DNA from: Ceratotherium simum simum
Lineage: Eukaryota > Chordata > Mammalia > Perissodactyla > Rhinocerotidae
NCBI RefSeq assembly: GCF_000283155.1
Contig: NW_004454291.1
Location: 1,459,004-1,523,003 of the forward strand
Direction of reading: 5' to 3'
Length of the DNA: 64,000 nucleotides
Part shown: positions 27,700-40,449 of the stretch, piece after piece
Layout of the letters: the number at the start of each line of letters is the position of its first letter
Numbering within the stretch: the stretch's first letter is position 1
Position numbers and translations under genes: made by a program
Notes under the pieces: model-generated
The model's input: the letters and a program-made list of their open reading frames with translations, nothing else
What the model was told of the DNA's origin: nothing
The model's database searches: none

Positions 27700-28945
27700 T
27701 TTTTTTTTTTTCATAATTGAGATTTTATTGGTTGTTTTGAGATCAGTACACAGACATTTCAATCTGTACGCAATTCTTAACATATGTACCAAAAATCTGA
27801 AAAATCATGTAGTTGTGATTCTTTTCTAAATGGTTATTCCAGTAACTTTCCAGCTTAAAATTTGGAGGCAAATTTCCCTTAACAGGATATCAAGTACCAA
27901 TATCTTCAAATGTTGACACCTGTTACAGCATAAGACCCACTAATTCACAATTTAATATCATATCCACTACATACTCAAATTTTCAATCTTTCACAGCACA
28001 TTGACAAAGTTACTAGGAAACTGGACTACCATGACGAAAGATGTTATAGAGGGCACAAAATTCTGACAGGGAGAACCAAGATCAAGGAGTGGTTTTCTTT
28101 AGGAAACACTTCTACCAAAAACAACATGGGAATAGAAGTAATTTAAAATGTTCAAGACATATTAAATGCACAACTGACCCCAAATTGCCATTTAGTATGC
28201 TTTATATGATAGGATATAAAAGCTATCCCTATCTCTGGAATGTTAGGCTGACACCCAAGACAATCAAAGCCTCCCATATTCAATATCCCACTATTTTCTG
28301 GTTGTACCAAAAAATAAACAACCCGCAAATGATCTCACCTCTTTAAAAAAAGCATTTACACTTAAAAAATGGGATGAACAAAAAAAATGGGATGAGGTGG
28401 GATTCCCCCCTTCTTAAAAAAGTTTCTAGAGCTACTAAAAAACTTGCATTTACAAAATGATAGAAATATTCCTCTGGATTGTACAAGGCAGACAGCGACC
28501 ACTGATAAGACATGGTATAGGACATTAATCAGACCTGGCCTCTTTCTCTCTATCAGGGGCTGCACTCTTTTCATTTTTAGTTTCTCCGTTTTTGCAGGTA
28601 AGTCTTCGTTAGTTTCTCGGTTAGCCTCTTCAGCCTGGTTTCCCTTTGTTCCTCTTTTCCCTTTTGTTTGCACTTTTCTGTCTGAAGATCTATCCTTTCC
28701 TGCCGCCTTTTTCGGCTTGTTTCCACTTTTGCAGGAGCAGGTTTAGCGGACAACCTCGCCGATCTCCTCTTGGGCTCCTCATTCGCCGCCCCTTGGCGGA
28801 GCTGGCCTTCCTCCTGGGCGTCGTGGCGGCGGGGCCGGCGCGTGCCGGGTGCCTGTGGGCCGCGCCCCCAGACCCCTCGCGAAGCTGGGCTGCGTGGCCG
28901 CTGCCGCTCCTCCCGCCGCCCGAGCTGCTGGCACCAGCCTTCTTT
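27700..28945 (-). pseudogene. HMGN1P: HMGN1 processed pseudogene (retrocopy)
   Basis: Intronless minus-strand copy of the nucleosome-binding protein HMGN1 mRNA. A GC-rich 5' UTR lies at about 28,930-28,822. The start codon position 28821-28819 reads ACG instead of ATG. A one-base deletion follows in the N-terminal region, and the nucleosome-binding motif EEPKRRSARLSAKPAPAK comes next. Then QTKGKRGTKGNQAEEANRE and TNEDLPAK match the HMGN1 C-terminal half in a different frame. A long 3' UTR typical of HMGN1 runs to an AATAAA (plus TTTATT near 27,724) and a poly(A) tract (plus-strand T run at about 27,699-27,711). Start loss and frameshifts make it non-coding. The UTRs are complete at both ends. 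No confident target-site duplication was identified. Confidence 0.93.
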
Positions 28946-28995
28946 TCCTGACCACAGAGATTAATGACGTTTGCCTTTTCTGTTTACTGTCTTAG

Positions 28996-30593
<1,598 letters not shown>

Positions 30594-32660
30594 GATTCTA
30601 CCTCATATATAGTATCTATGTGATACCAGGTTATTATAATTTAGGATCCCCACCCCAGAGAGGGGCCCTGTGATTGTTATAAATGGGACGCATCCGGCCT
30701 CAGGCACATACAGTCACCCAAACTTGTACTCCAGGAAACCTCGCGCATCTGATGGATCAAAAAGACTCCAACATTGTGAATGCACTTAATGCCCCTCAAT
30801 TCTACACTTAAAAATGGTAAAATTGATGTTATGTATATTTTACCACAATTTTAAAAATTGCCCCAAAAAAGTATGTTATGCTTGGTGTATGCAAGAAATC
30901 CCATTTTGTACCCAAAAAAAAGGCTCTCACAGATGTCTGAATCATATTCTGCAACTGTGGAGTCTAACTCGTGAGAAATTTAGAGTAGTTAAAAAGGGAA
31001 GATGTCTTATGGTGGCTCAACAGTATATCTAAACTCGAAATTCCGCTCACAGCAAACATGAGACTAGTCTGAAAATTTGTAAATGTTCTTTAAAGATCAC
31101 TGGAGGGTTGTTGTCTCTGTCTAGAAAGACACCACAGGACCTGTTTGGCATCTCTCTAAATCATGAAATGCTCCCAGCAGGCCCTAGGGCTGATATGAAT
31201 GATGAGTAAGTTTCCTGAGCACATTCCACATGCAGCCTCTCTGCAGTCACTTGACTGGCTTGCTCTCATCTAAGCCTCATAAAACTCCACAAAGCAATTA
31301 CTGTTTATAGAAGTGAAAACTGAGGCTTAAGGAAGGTGAGTAATCTGCCAAAGGGTCACTCACAGCAAGACAAGGGGCAAAGCTAAGTATATCTGACTCA
31401 AGAACCCACCGTGTTGGCTCCATACGGATATGGACCATTTCTTTAAAAAACAAGTTTCAATGGCAGTTAAGCTGACCGTCAAAGAGATTTGTGGTAAGAT
31501 AGCATTGAAAACAGATTGTGAAGTCAAGAGAAGTTGGAAATGACTTAAGAGGCAATGCCCATGAAACCAAGGATCTGATCGGATTCAAGTTTGTATCAAT
31601 TCTACCAGGACCTGATCACATTTTGAGTTCATTATGCTATTCGTTGACAATCAGTCAATCAATCAATCCACACACAAACACTGAGTCCTTGTTGCCTTTC
31701 CAGCCACAGCTAAGTAACAGCCCGTCTTTAGGGCACATCGATTTCATTCCTAGTCCAGAACTTCCTTTGCTGCTCTCCAACATGATTCCTTGGGGCCAGA
31801 GTGAGCCCTCATCAATGGAAGTCAGACCACCATTGTTCTGCTGAAGCCCTCCTGTGGCTCCCGGCTCACTCAGGGAACAGGAACAAATGAATGTGCAACC
31901 TTCATGTGTGATGTGTGTGATAGTCAAATGTCTGCTATTAACACCCAGCCTCTTTTTGTCATCCCCGGACCCCTGAGCCCCAGGGCCCAGTGACTGGGAG
32001 CTCACTCTGAAGTCATTCCTTTACCTCCAGACAACCTGACCGTTGGACCCAACCTCTCTAGCCGCAGCTTCCCCTCTGGCCCCTGACCCTGAGCTCTTAT
32101 CACCTCTCCCCTCGCATAGTCCTTCCTGATTTTTCCTGAGCACTCACACCTCCGCTGACTCCCAACTCTAACACCCTCTAAGTGTGGCGCCAAACCAAGC
32201 ATGATTCTCCACACTCGTCCCTCCCGTGTGGAAGGGGCTCTCACCTTCCGCATTCTGTCTACAGAACCTCAGAGCCCAATGGCTTTGTTGTCAGGCACGT
32301 TGTGTTGTGGGACTCAGCTACAACTAAACTTTTCACTGAATCAACTTGCTTATAAACCTCCTTTGACTTCCTGGTACCTGTAGGAAGGAGACAAGTCCTT
32401 GGCTTGCCATGTGAGGTCCTTCCAATCTGACCCTAACCAGGGTCTCCCACCTCATCTCCTGGGGGACCCTCTCCTCTCCCACCTGCCCTCCTTTCCCCCA
32501 ACACCTGCTCCAGCCACCCTTCTCCACGGGGATCAGTGCACCTGATGTTTCACCACCATGAAACAGACCCCCACTCTCTTCACCCTTCAACCTCATCTCC
32601 TCTGAGGGGTTTCCAGGTTGGTCAGCAGAGCCATTCTTCCTGCTTTGGCAAATTTACCTC
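30594..32660. other. No gene seen; L1/MIR remnants
   Basis: A short L1 3'-end-like piece lies at about 30,780-30,860 (AAAATGGTAAAATTGATGTT) and a MIR-like piece at about 31,230-31,430. From 32 kb the sequence is moderately GC-rich and unique. No exon supported. Confidence 0.5.
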
Positions 32661-32668
32661 AGTGGCTC

Positions 32669-33177
32669 TGAAACTGAGGGTGAAGGAGTTAAAATTTCCC
32701 TGGACTAGGGTGAAACTGTGCTTTATACCCACAAGGTTAACATGGGAAACAAAATAACCAAAGTTTCTGAGCTTGCCTTGCAGAACAGCAGGAGGACCGC
32801 TGATAAGAGAGGAATTGCTGACAGCCCCCACCTGACTAAGCATCTTGGAGGAACGTTGAGAAGCTAAAATGACTGATTATAAACTTTAGATGTCAAAGAC
32901 AAAATCCACTGCAGGCAACACACAGAACAGTCACGCCTGTGCAGAGGACTCTTAGAACTTCAGCCCCCAAGGCCACATGCTCCCCCTCCCCTACCTAAAA
33001 CCCCAAATAAAAACCCTTGCTTGTAGCTTTTCAGGTAGTTTGGGATTACAGCATTAGCTGCCCGTTCTCCTTGCTCAGCGCTTTGCAATAAAATTCCTAC
33101 TTTCTTCCACTACACCCAGTGTCAGAGATGGGCTTGCCGTGCGATGGGTGAGCGAACTCACTTCAGGTTCGATATCA
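32669..33177 (+). mobile_element. Solo ERV LTR, 4-bp TSD
   Basis: A 509-bp element TGAAACTGAGG ... GGTTCGATATCA with GCTC at 32,665-32,668 and 33,178-33,181. Contains AATAAAAACCCTTGC and GCAATAAAATTCC, consistent with LTR polyadenylation signals. Confidence 0.75.
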
Positions 33178-33489
33178 GCTCCAGGTCTGGCTGCTCTACT
33201 ACAGTGCTCCTCTGGCCTCTGCCGACCTCTCTTACCTGGGACTGTGTCCCCACACCCCGCCCAGTGCCAGCACCTAAATCAGCTTGTCTGGGGATAAGGT
33301 GAGGGGTTTAGGGAGTCACTGGCCGCTGGGGTTCAGAAATGTTGAACAAGGGGCTGCATGTTGTAACATATTCAAGCATCATGTGAAAGGGGTGGATGTA
33401 CAGACCAGGAAAGGGAGAGATTGTTGCTTTCGTACTTTCATCCAGGCATCCACCTTGTGGATTGCCAGCTGACCTGACAGAAGGTTTAA

Positions 33490-33560
33490 GTCAGGGGTTC
33501 CCAAACTTGATCGTGCATCAACATCACCTGCGGAGCTAAAGGAACCGGGAACACTGCAGG
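33490..33560. repeat. hAT-type MITE-like fragment
   Basis: CAGGGGTTCCCAAACTTGAT, then CATCAACATCACCTGCGGAG matches the general pattern of MER-type hAT elements (CAGTGGTTCTCAA ... AATCACCTGG). Only the left end is present. Confidence 0.5.
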
Positions 33561-34075
33561 CCCCGCCCCCAACTGCCCGATCCTACCCCTGGGCAGTGTG
33601 GGGATCTTCGGACCCTGGAAACCCAGCCAGGCTCCTGGGGAGCCAGCGCCACAGTCTGCAGCATCCCGGGGTTTGGACGTGGCCAGATGCGCGGACACCG
33701 CGGTTTCCCCAGCGAGTCCCGCACTGCCCGGCTCCGCAGGGCGCCGGGACCCAGGCTCACTCGGAAGGGGGGGTCCGGAGGCCGGCTGCGGCAGGGGAGG
33801 GGGTGTCGCGTTGGTCCCCGGGCTCCCGACGCGTCCAGACAGGGTGTGGGGAGGGGACGCTCCCGCCTGGGGGCTCCAGGCCCCTCCCAACTGACCGTCT
33901 CCGCGCCGGGCTCGGGTCGCCCTCTCCCGGACAGGCGGGGACGCGCGCGGTCTCCGAAGACCCGGTCACCTGCTCGGTGCCCTTCTGATCGGGCCCTCGG
34001 AGGAGCTCCCAAACCATCTTCCTTGCGGCTTCGCTCGTGGGGCCTGGACGGGCCTGGCCCCTACAGGCCAGCCTG
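33540..34075. promoter_or_regulatory. CpG island without an assignable gene
   Basis: GC- and CpG-rich block between a solo LTR on the left and antisense L1 sequence on the right. Its left edge begins just after a hAT-like fragment (33,490-33,560). No recognisable exon. The overlapping open frames in this block (98-177 codons) have no domain and look like composition artefacts. It may be the orphaned promoter of a lost KRAB-ZNF relative. Confidence 0.55.
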
Positions 34076-34229
34076 TAACACACAGTGTTCTCCCAGCCGT
34101 CGTCCAGTTTCTTCCTGTCTGACCAAGTCAACTATGCCCATGATCAAGTGGCGGTGTCCTGCACGGGACATATTTTGTCTACTCAACAATCCACGAGGTA
34201 GACATTTTAAAATTTTTTAAATTATCGTG

Positions 34230-34820
34230 CAAAGTGAGTTTTTTCTTTTGTTTTTCAGTCTATGAATTTTAACACGTATAGATTTGTGGAACTCCCACTC
34301 AATCACGATACAGAAGGGCTCCATCAACAACTCCCTCCTGCAGCCCTGTACAGTCACAGCTTCCCTCCACTCCTACCCTGGCCACCACTGATCTGTTCTC
34401 CATCACTGTAGTTTTGTCTTTTCAGGAATGTCATATAAATGGGATGATACAGTAGGTAACTTTTTGAGACTGGCTTCTTTCGCTGGGCAAATGCTTTTTA
34501 GATTCATCCAAGCTGTTGCGAGTGGGAATAGCTCATTCCATCTTCTTGCTAAGCAGCGTTCCATTGTACGTTGTACGGCAATTTGGTTATCTACTCATCA
34601 CTCGGACATTTGATTTGTGCCCAGGTTTTGGAGATTATAAATAAAGCTGTTATAACGTCAGTGCACAGGTGTCTGTGTGAACATAACTTTCATTTCTCTA
34701 GGGTAGATACCTAGGATTGGGGCCACTGGGTCATATCGTATGTGTATGTTTAACTTTATGAGAAACTGCCAAACTGTTTTTCCAGAGTGGCTGTACCATT
34801 TTACATTCTCACCAGCAGTG
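34230..34820 (-). repeat. L1 3' region, antisense
   Basis: CATATAAATGGGATGATACA, then GTTCCATTGTACGTTGTACG and GAAACTGCCAAACTGTTTTT, ACCATTTTACATTCTCACCA are antisense L1 landmarks. Confidence 0.75.
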
Positions 34821-34838
34821 GTTTCTTAGATATGACAC

Positions 34839-35581
34839 TGTGATGGCTAATTTTATGTGCCCACTTGACAGGGCTAAGGGATGCCTGGACAGCTGGTCAA
34901 ACATTATTTCTGGATGTGTCTGTGAGGGTGTTTCCAGAAGAGATGAGCACTCAAATAGGTAGACTGAATAAAGAAGATTGCCCTCACCAACTGGGTGGGC
35001 ATCATCCAATCCACTGAGGGCCCCAATAGAACAAAAAAGCAGAGAAAGGGCAAATTCCCTCTCTCTTTTTTTTTTTGTGAGGAAGATCAGCTCTGAGCTA
35101 ACATCCATGCCAATCTTCCTCTTTTTGCTGAGGAAGACTGGCCCTGGGCTAACATCCGTGCCCATCTTTCTCTACTTTATATGAGATGCCGCCACAGCAT
35201 GACCTGACGAGCAGTGCATCAGTGCGCGCCCGGGATCACGAACCCAGGTCGCCAGCAGCGTAGCTCGTGCACTTAACCGCTGCGCCATGGTCCGGCCCCT
35301 CTCTCGCGCTTCTTCAGCTGGTTCACCCATCTTCTCCTGCCCTCCGACATCAGGAGTGCCTTGGTTCTCAGGCCTTCAGACTCCGGGAATTACACCAGCA
35401 GCACCTGAGGTTCTCAGGCCTTCAGACTCAGACTGCATTATAGCACCAGCTTTCCCGGTAGAATATTGTGACATACCTCAGCCTCCAAAATCACATGAGC
35501 CAATTCCCATAATAAACCTCCTCTTATATATCTATATATATCCTATGGTTTCTGTTTCTCTGGAGAACCCTAACGAATACA
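34839..35581 (+). mobile_element. ERVL/MaLR-class LTR, 5-bp TSD, split by an ERE
   Basis: Element from TGTGATGGC to AACGAATACA, flanked by GACAC at 34,834-34,838 and 35,582-35,586. The flanks rejoin into L1 sense sequence (GATATGACAC|CAAAAGCAC), confirming an insertion. AATAAACC lies near 35,511. A 5-bp duplication points to class III. An ERE at 35,066 was added later. Confidence 0.75.
35066..35296 (-). mobile_element. ERE SINE, antisense, 9-bp TSD
   Basis: CCCTCTCTC lies at 35,057-35,065 and 35,297-35,305. Two GAGGAAGA modules precede the tRNA-like part. Confidence 0.93.
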
Positions 35582-35586
35582 GACAC

Positions 35587-36945
35587 CAAAAGCACAAGGA
35601 ACCAAAGGAAAAAGAGATAGACTGGACATCAACAAAATTAAAAACTTTTGTGCTTCAAAAGACATCATCAACAAAGTGAAACAATCCACAGGATGATAGA
35701 AAATTTTTGCAAATCTTGTTTATATGATAAGGCACTAGAATATATCTTACAACTCAATAATAAAAAGACAACCAATTAAAAGATAGGCAAAGGATCTGAA
35801 TAGACATTTCTCCCAAAAACATATACAAATGTACAATAAGCACATGGAAAGATGCTCAACATAATTAGTCATCAGGGAAATGCAAATCAAAACCACAGTG
35901 AGACCACTTCGTACCCACTAGGATGGCTACAATAAAAAAGATAATAACAAGTGTTGAGGATGTAGAGAAATCAGAAGCCTAAATATTGCTGGTAAGAATG
36001 TAAAATGGGACAACCACTTTGGAAGACAGTCTGGCATTTTCTCAAAAGGTTAAATAAAGTATTTGACCCAGAAATTCCTATCCTAGGTATACAGTCAAGA
36101 AAAATGAAAACATATATCCACACAAAAACTTGTACACAAATGTTCATAGCAACATTATTCATAATAACAAAAAAAATGGAAACAACCCAAATGTCCATCA
36201 ATGGATGAAAGAATAAACAAAATGTGGCATATGCATACAATGGAATATTATTCAGCCATAAAAAAGGATGAAGTACAGATTTGTGCTACAACATACATAG
36301 ATGAACTCTGACATCATTATGCTAACTGAAAGAAGCCAGACACAAAAGACCACCTATGATATGATTATGATTCCATTTGTGCACAATGTCCAGAATAGGC
36401 AAATCCATAGAGACAGGGAGTAGACTGGTAGTTGCGTAGGGCTGGGGGAGTTAGGGGGAAATGGGGAGTGACTGCTAAATGGTATGAAGTTTCTTTTTTT
36501 TTTTTGGATGCTTTTCAATCATCTTTTCTTTTTTTTGAGGGAGATTGGCCCAGTGCTAACATCTGTTGCCAATCTTCCTCTTTTTCTTTTTTCTTCCCAA
36601 AGCCCCAGTACATAGTCAAGTGTCATAGTTGTAGAGTTGTAGCTCTTCTATGTGGGACACCACCTCAGCATGGTTTGACGAGCAGTGAATAGGTCTGTGC
36701 CCAGGATCCAAACCAGCGAACCCCAGGCCGCCAAAGTGGAATGTGTGAACTTAACCGCTATGCCACTGAGCTGGCCCCTGGAGTTTCTTTTTAGGGTGAT
36801 GAAAATGTTCTAAACTTGATTGTGGTGATGGTTGCACAACTCTGTGAATACTAAAAACCACTGAATTGTATACTTTAAATGGGTGAATCGTATGGTGTGT
36901 GAATTATCATCTCAATAAAAATGTTATTTAAAAAAAACCACGAAG
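35587..36945 (+). repeat. L1 3' end, sense, split by an ERE
   Basis: Runs from L1 ORF2 C-terminal sequence (AAAACTTTTGTGCTTCAAAA, GGAATATTATTCAGCCATAA) into the 3' UTR (ATTGTATACTTTAAATGGGT) and an AATAAA/poly(A) near 36,915. No frame is intact. Confidence 0.85.
36493..36778 (-). mobile_element. ERE SINE, antisense, in an L1 3' end
   Basis: Flanked by AGTTTCTTTTT on both sides (about 36,487 and 36,782). Diverged type with GAGGGAGATTGGCCCAG and a GAGCTGGCCCC end. Confidence 0.9.
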
Positions 36946-37049
36946 AAACTCAAGCAAATAAACACACAAACACATGCGGCTTCTTAGTAGGAGAAGCTAC
37001 ACCCGGGGTCACACGTGGCTTGACGTGAGAAGATTCATATGGCGTGACC

Positions 37050-37130
37050 CTTGCATGTGATAACTGTAGAGAAATTTTCTATCAGAATTTCACTGGATTG
37101 AGGATCAAGGATTCTGTATGAGAAAACCCC
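37050..37130 (+). pseudogene. Isolated C2H2 finger relic
   Basis: One plus-strand frame reads LACDNCREIFYQNFTGLRIK, then SV, a stop and ENP. The Cys-x2-Cys spacing, the IFYQ core and the trailing degraded GEKP-like linker resemble the [10 protein letters not shown] fingers at 29.9 kb. It is only one finger long, and the histidines are not preserved. It could be a chance resemblance. Confidence 0.4.
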
Positions 37131-37855
37131 CTCACATCTGATGATCTGACTTTCAGAATGCAACCCTTCCTAGATTGCAATGCCCCTCACTGTTCCCAGC
37201 ACGTTCCTCTCCAAAGGCCCTTTGCAGTTGCTGTTCCTTCTGCTTGAAATACTTTTCCCCTGATATTAACATACTAGGATTTTAGCAATCAGGGAAAGGA
37301 GGGAAGGACATTGCAAACAGAGGAACAGCACCAGCAAGGGCAGGGCAGTGGAGAGTAAGTGGCACACTCATGAGAGAAGCAGCTGGGTGGGACCTGGGGA
37401 GGCTGGTGAGTTGACAGGCCTTCAATGCCAGGTCGTGGAGTAGGCGATGGAAACTCATGACAGGGCACGGGACAGTTTCTGAACAGGGCGAGACATGAAG
37501 AAAATGGGGCAATGGGCTACCCCCAGGGAATCGCGTGCAGCTGCCAGGGTGAGGTTTTTCTGTGGTGTAATTAAAGCAGATGAGTATTACTAAGAAATTA
37601 TATGTGCAATTCAGGATACAAGACAGGTGATTTAAAAGGTGATTTTTTAAAAGCAATTTTTTTGATTATTTGTTGCCCTTTATGAGTCTCATGGTGCATC
37701 AGCTTCTTCCTACGGAAAAGACAATCTAAACCTTCTTTTCACTGGAAGTTTTCATCCTTGCGTCCAAACTACGACGAAGCAGACAGGAATGGGAGGGAGA
37801 GGTGGCAGTGGTATTTCACGTTTCTGGCTAGTTTGTCTTAATGATTCCTGCCTGC
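37131..37855. other. No gene seen
   Basis: Unique-looking. The 124-codon minus-strand frame at 37,282-37,656 has no recognisable domain. Confidence 0.5.
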
Positions 37856-37859
37856 CCAC

Positions 37860-38048
37860 GGTCTTAAGTATCGTACCACACGGAATGACACGTGGCACAT
37901 AAAATCCCATGTGTGGGTACGAAGGTGGCAGTGACTGAGTAAAGCCTGAGGCAGTCTGTGGCAGTATCTAGAGGAATAGGATGGAGTCTTGAGGGAAAGA
38001 GAAGTCACATGCTTGTGACTAAAAGAGAAATGGCTGTCTGTATTTTAC
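37860..38048 (+). repeat. Left copy of an unassigned duplicated segment
   Basis: TAAGTATCGTACCACACGGA ... AATCCCATGTGTGGGTACGA ... GTCTGTGGCAGTATCTAGAG ... GGAGTCTTGAGGGAAAGAG. A closely similar segment in the same order and orientation lies at 44,797-44,965. Not a repeat family I recognise. Cut on its right by the LTR at 38,053. Confidence 0.8.
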
Positions 38049-38052
38049 CTAT

Positions 38053-39008
38053 TGATGGGGTTCAGGGCAGGCTGCCCCAAGATGTGCCACTCTGGTATAT
38101 GGATTATTTCAAGCTGAAGACAATAAAGGCTCAGAAGACTCAGAAAGAAACTTTGACCACCCCCCACCCCCACCCCGCGCCACTACCTGCCTAAAAAGAA
38201 TTTAAGCCGCTAACCGTGGCTTAGCGGTTAAATGCGCGCGCTCTGCTACTGGCAGCCCGGGTTCGGATCCCGGCGACCACCGACGCACAGTTTCTCCGGC
38301 CATGCTGAGGCGGTGTCCCACACACAGCAACTAAGAAAGATGTGCAACTATGACATACAACTATCTACTGGGGCTTTGGGGAGAAAAAGGGGAAAAAAAG
38401 GAGGAGGATTGGCATGGATGTTAGCTCAGGGCTGATCTTCCTCACAAAAAAAAAAAAAAAAATGAAGATAGAAGCCCTGTCCCCAGGACTAGGCCATCAC
38501 CGTAGATAATTCTGGGTATGGATAGACTGCGAGGGTCTTTGCTAAGCCCATTCTTATCAAAGCTCTGAAAACCAAGTAAAAATAGAAGTTATCCTTTGTA
38601 AGAGACATTTACATTTATAAGGGAAATCTCCACTTGTAAATGTATCTCCCTTTCTGCACCAGGAAGGGGGGATGACCTTATCTCTAGAAACTCTTATCAG
38701 TGTGGAAGGCAAGGAGTTAAATCTACATATTAACCTTACTCTTGTTTACTGTGCTTTTCTGGTAATTTCCCATAGCTGATTCTCCCCCGCCACACACAAC
38801 ATCCTCCTTTGTCTTTACCTGAAGATAGTATTTAACATGAGAACCTCCGCCATTTTGTCCAGTTACCCAGTTCCCTGAGTTTCTCCCATGTATACATGTT
38901 ATAAAGCTTTGTTTGATTTTCTCCTGCTATTCGGTCTCATGTCAATTTAATGTGTAGCCCAGCCAGAAAGGACCCAGAGTGGGTAGAGGATAGTCTTCCT
39001 CCCCTTCA
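38053..39008 (+). mobile_element. Solo ERV LTR (family A), 4-bp TSD, split by an ERE
   Basis: TGATGGGGTTCAGG ... CCTCCCCTTCA with CTAT at 38,049-38,052 and 39,009-39,012. Shares GGGAAATCTCCACTTGTAAA-like and TCTCCCATGTATACATGTTA stretches with the LTRs at 8,501 and 11,669. Length without the SINE is about 700 bp. Confidence 0.8.
38207..38461 (+). mobile_element. ERE SINE, sense, nested in an LTR
   Basis: CCGTGGCTTAGCGGTTAA head (first bases damaged), AACTATCTACTGGGGCTTTG middle, one GGAGGATTGGCATGGATG module and a poly(A) tail. Confidence 0.92.
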
Positions 39009-39370
39009 CTATCTATATTCTCAGTTTAGCTTTAATGCCATTTCCTCCATGAAGCCTTTTGTGACCACCATGTGCCTCACCCCTCCCCAAGCAGAACGCA
39101 AGCTTACTCTCTTTGAAACCCTCCACTTCACCTGTAGAGAGACAGGACAGTGGTGTAATCAAGAGCCCAAGCTCTGGAGCCAGCCTGCCTGGGTGCAAAT
39201 CCCTGCTCCACTGCTGACTAACCCTTTAACGTTAGGCAAGTTACTTAACCACTCTGTGCCTCAGTTTTCTCATCTGTAAAATGGAGAGATTAATAGGACG
39301 AACAGCACATATAACTGTTGTGAAGACAAGCTAATACGTATTGTGAAGACAATACATGCCGGCATGTAGG
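39009..39370 (+). repeat. L2/MIR-like old repeats
   Basis: L2-like CCATGAAGCCTTTTGTGACC at about 39,045. MIR-like GCCTGCCTGGGTGCAAATCC, then TGTGCCTCAGTTTTCTCATC and TGTAAAATGGAGAGATTAAT at 39,180-39,295. Confidence 0.7.
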
Positions 39371-39379
39371 TAAGTCAAT

Positions 39380-39725
39380 AAAGATCAGCTGTTGATGGAC
39401 CTTGAGGGTATTACTCTGAGCAAAATAAGCTAGAGGAAGAAAGCCAAATACCATATGATTTCACTCATAAGTGGAAGACAAAAACAACAACAACAAACAA
39501 ACACATAAACTCAGAGATTAGATTGGTGGTTACCAGAGGGGAAGAGCAGAGGGAGAAGGGCAAAAGGGGTGTTAGGGCACATGTGTATGGTGATGGATGG
39601 TAATTAGTCTTTTGGTGGTGAACATGATGTAGTCTACACAGAAATGGAAATATAATGATGTACACCTGAAATTTATATAATGTTATAAAGCAATGTTACC
39701 TCAATAAAAAAATTAACTTAATAAA
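39380..39725 (+). repeat. L1 3' end, sense
   Basis: CATATGATTTCACTCATAAG, TTGGTGGTTACCAGAGGGG, AATGATGTACACCTGAAATT and a terminal AATAAAAAAAT. 3' end of an L1, much truncated at its 5' side. Confidence 0.85.
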
Positions 39726-40180
39726 AATAAACATCAGCTATCATTATGATGTTGTACATCTCCTGGCATCTCATTCTGTCTTGTATTATCAACACAGGGT
39801 TTGTGTCTCCCATTAGACAGGAGCCTCCTCCAGTGCAGGAACCGTGGTTCGTTCATCTTTGGATCCCCCACAGAACTCACTGACCTGCTGTTGAAGAGCT
39901 TCAAGCATCAGTGAGAGGACAGGGCCATCAGAGGAGGGGCTTGGGGTTCCCTCTGGTGGTCTGAATCTCACTGCACCATTTACTGTGCGGCTGGTGAACT
40001 CCCCTCCCTTCTTTCCCTCCTTCCTTCTTTCCTGAAGAAAAGGAATAAAAATGGGGGCAATCGTAGTACTTCCTCACGGGACTGTTATGAGGATTAAATG
40101 AGTTAACGTATAAAGTGCTTAGAACAATGCCTGACAGAGTAAGTGCTCAATGGATGTTACTACTTCTATTTTCTCTTTTT
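39726..40180. other. No gene seen; L2/MIR remnants
   Basis: L2-like stretch at 39,770-39,890 and a MIR-like stretch at about 40,060-40,160 (ACTGTTATGAGGATTAAATG). No exon supported. Confidence 0.5.
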
Positions 40181-40181
40181 C

Positions 40182-40443
40182 TTTTTTTTTTTTAAANNNN
40201 NNNNNNNNNNNNNNNNNNNNNNNNNNNNNNNNNNNNNNNNNNNNNNNNNNNNNNNNNNNNNNNNNNNNNNNNNNNNNNNNNNNNNNNNNNNNNNNNATAG
40301 CTGCACATCCTTCTAGTTGCTGCATGTGGGACGCGGCCTCAGCATGGCCGGAGAAGCGGCGCGTCGGTGCGAGCCCGGGATCCGAACCCGGGCCGCCAGC
40401 AGTGGAGCACGCTCACTTAACCACCAAGCCACGGGGCCGGCCC
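40182..40443 (-). mobile_element. ERE SINE, antisense, containing an assembly gap
   Basis: T-rich start before the gap, then ATAGCTGCACATCCTTCTAG through ACGGGGCCGGCCC. The imperfect duplication TCTCTTTTTCTT lies on both sides (about 40,171 and 40,444). Confidence 0.85.
40197..40296. other. Assembly gap (100 N)
   Basis: Exactly 100 N, inside the poly-T/poly-A side of an ERE. The true length may be small. Confidence 1.
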
Positions 40444-40449
40444 ATCTCT

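Noticed and set aside
28740..28940. Short CpG-rich block that could be a promoter
   Set aside because: It is the copied 5' UTR and start of the HMGN1 mRNA within a processed pseudogene. Promoter activity is not shown.
33536..34220. Overlapping open frames of up to 177 codons on both strands
   Set aside because: Same CpG-island artefact. No splice or family evidence.
34230..36945. Apparent L1 with 5' inversion (antisense then sense)
   Set aside because: The two parts cover overlapping L1 regions, so they are two separate insertions rather than one twin-primed copy.
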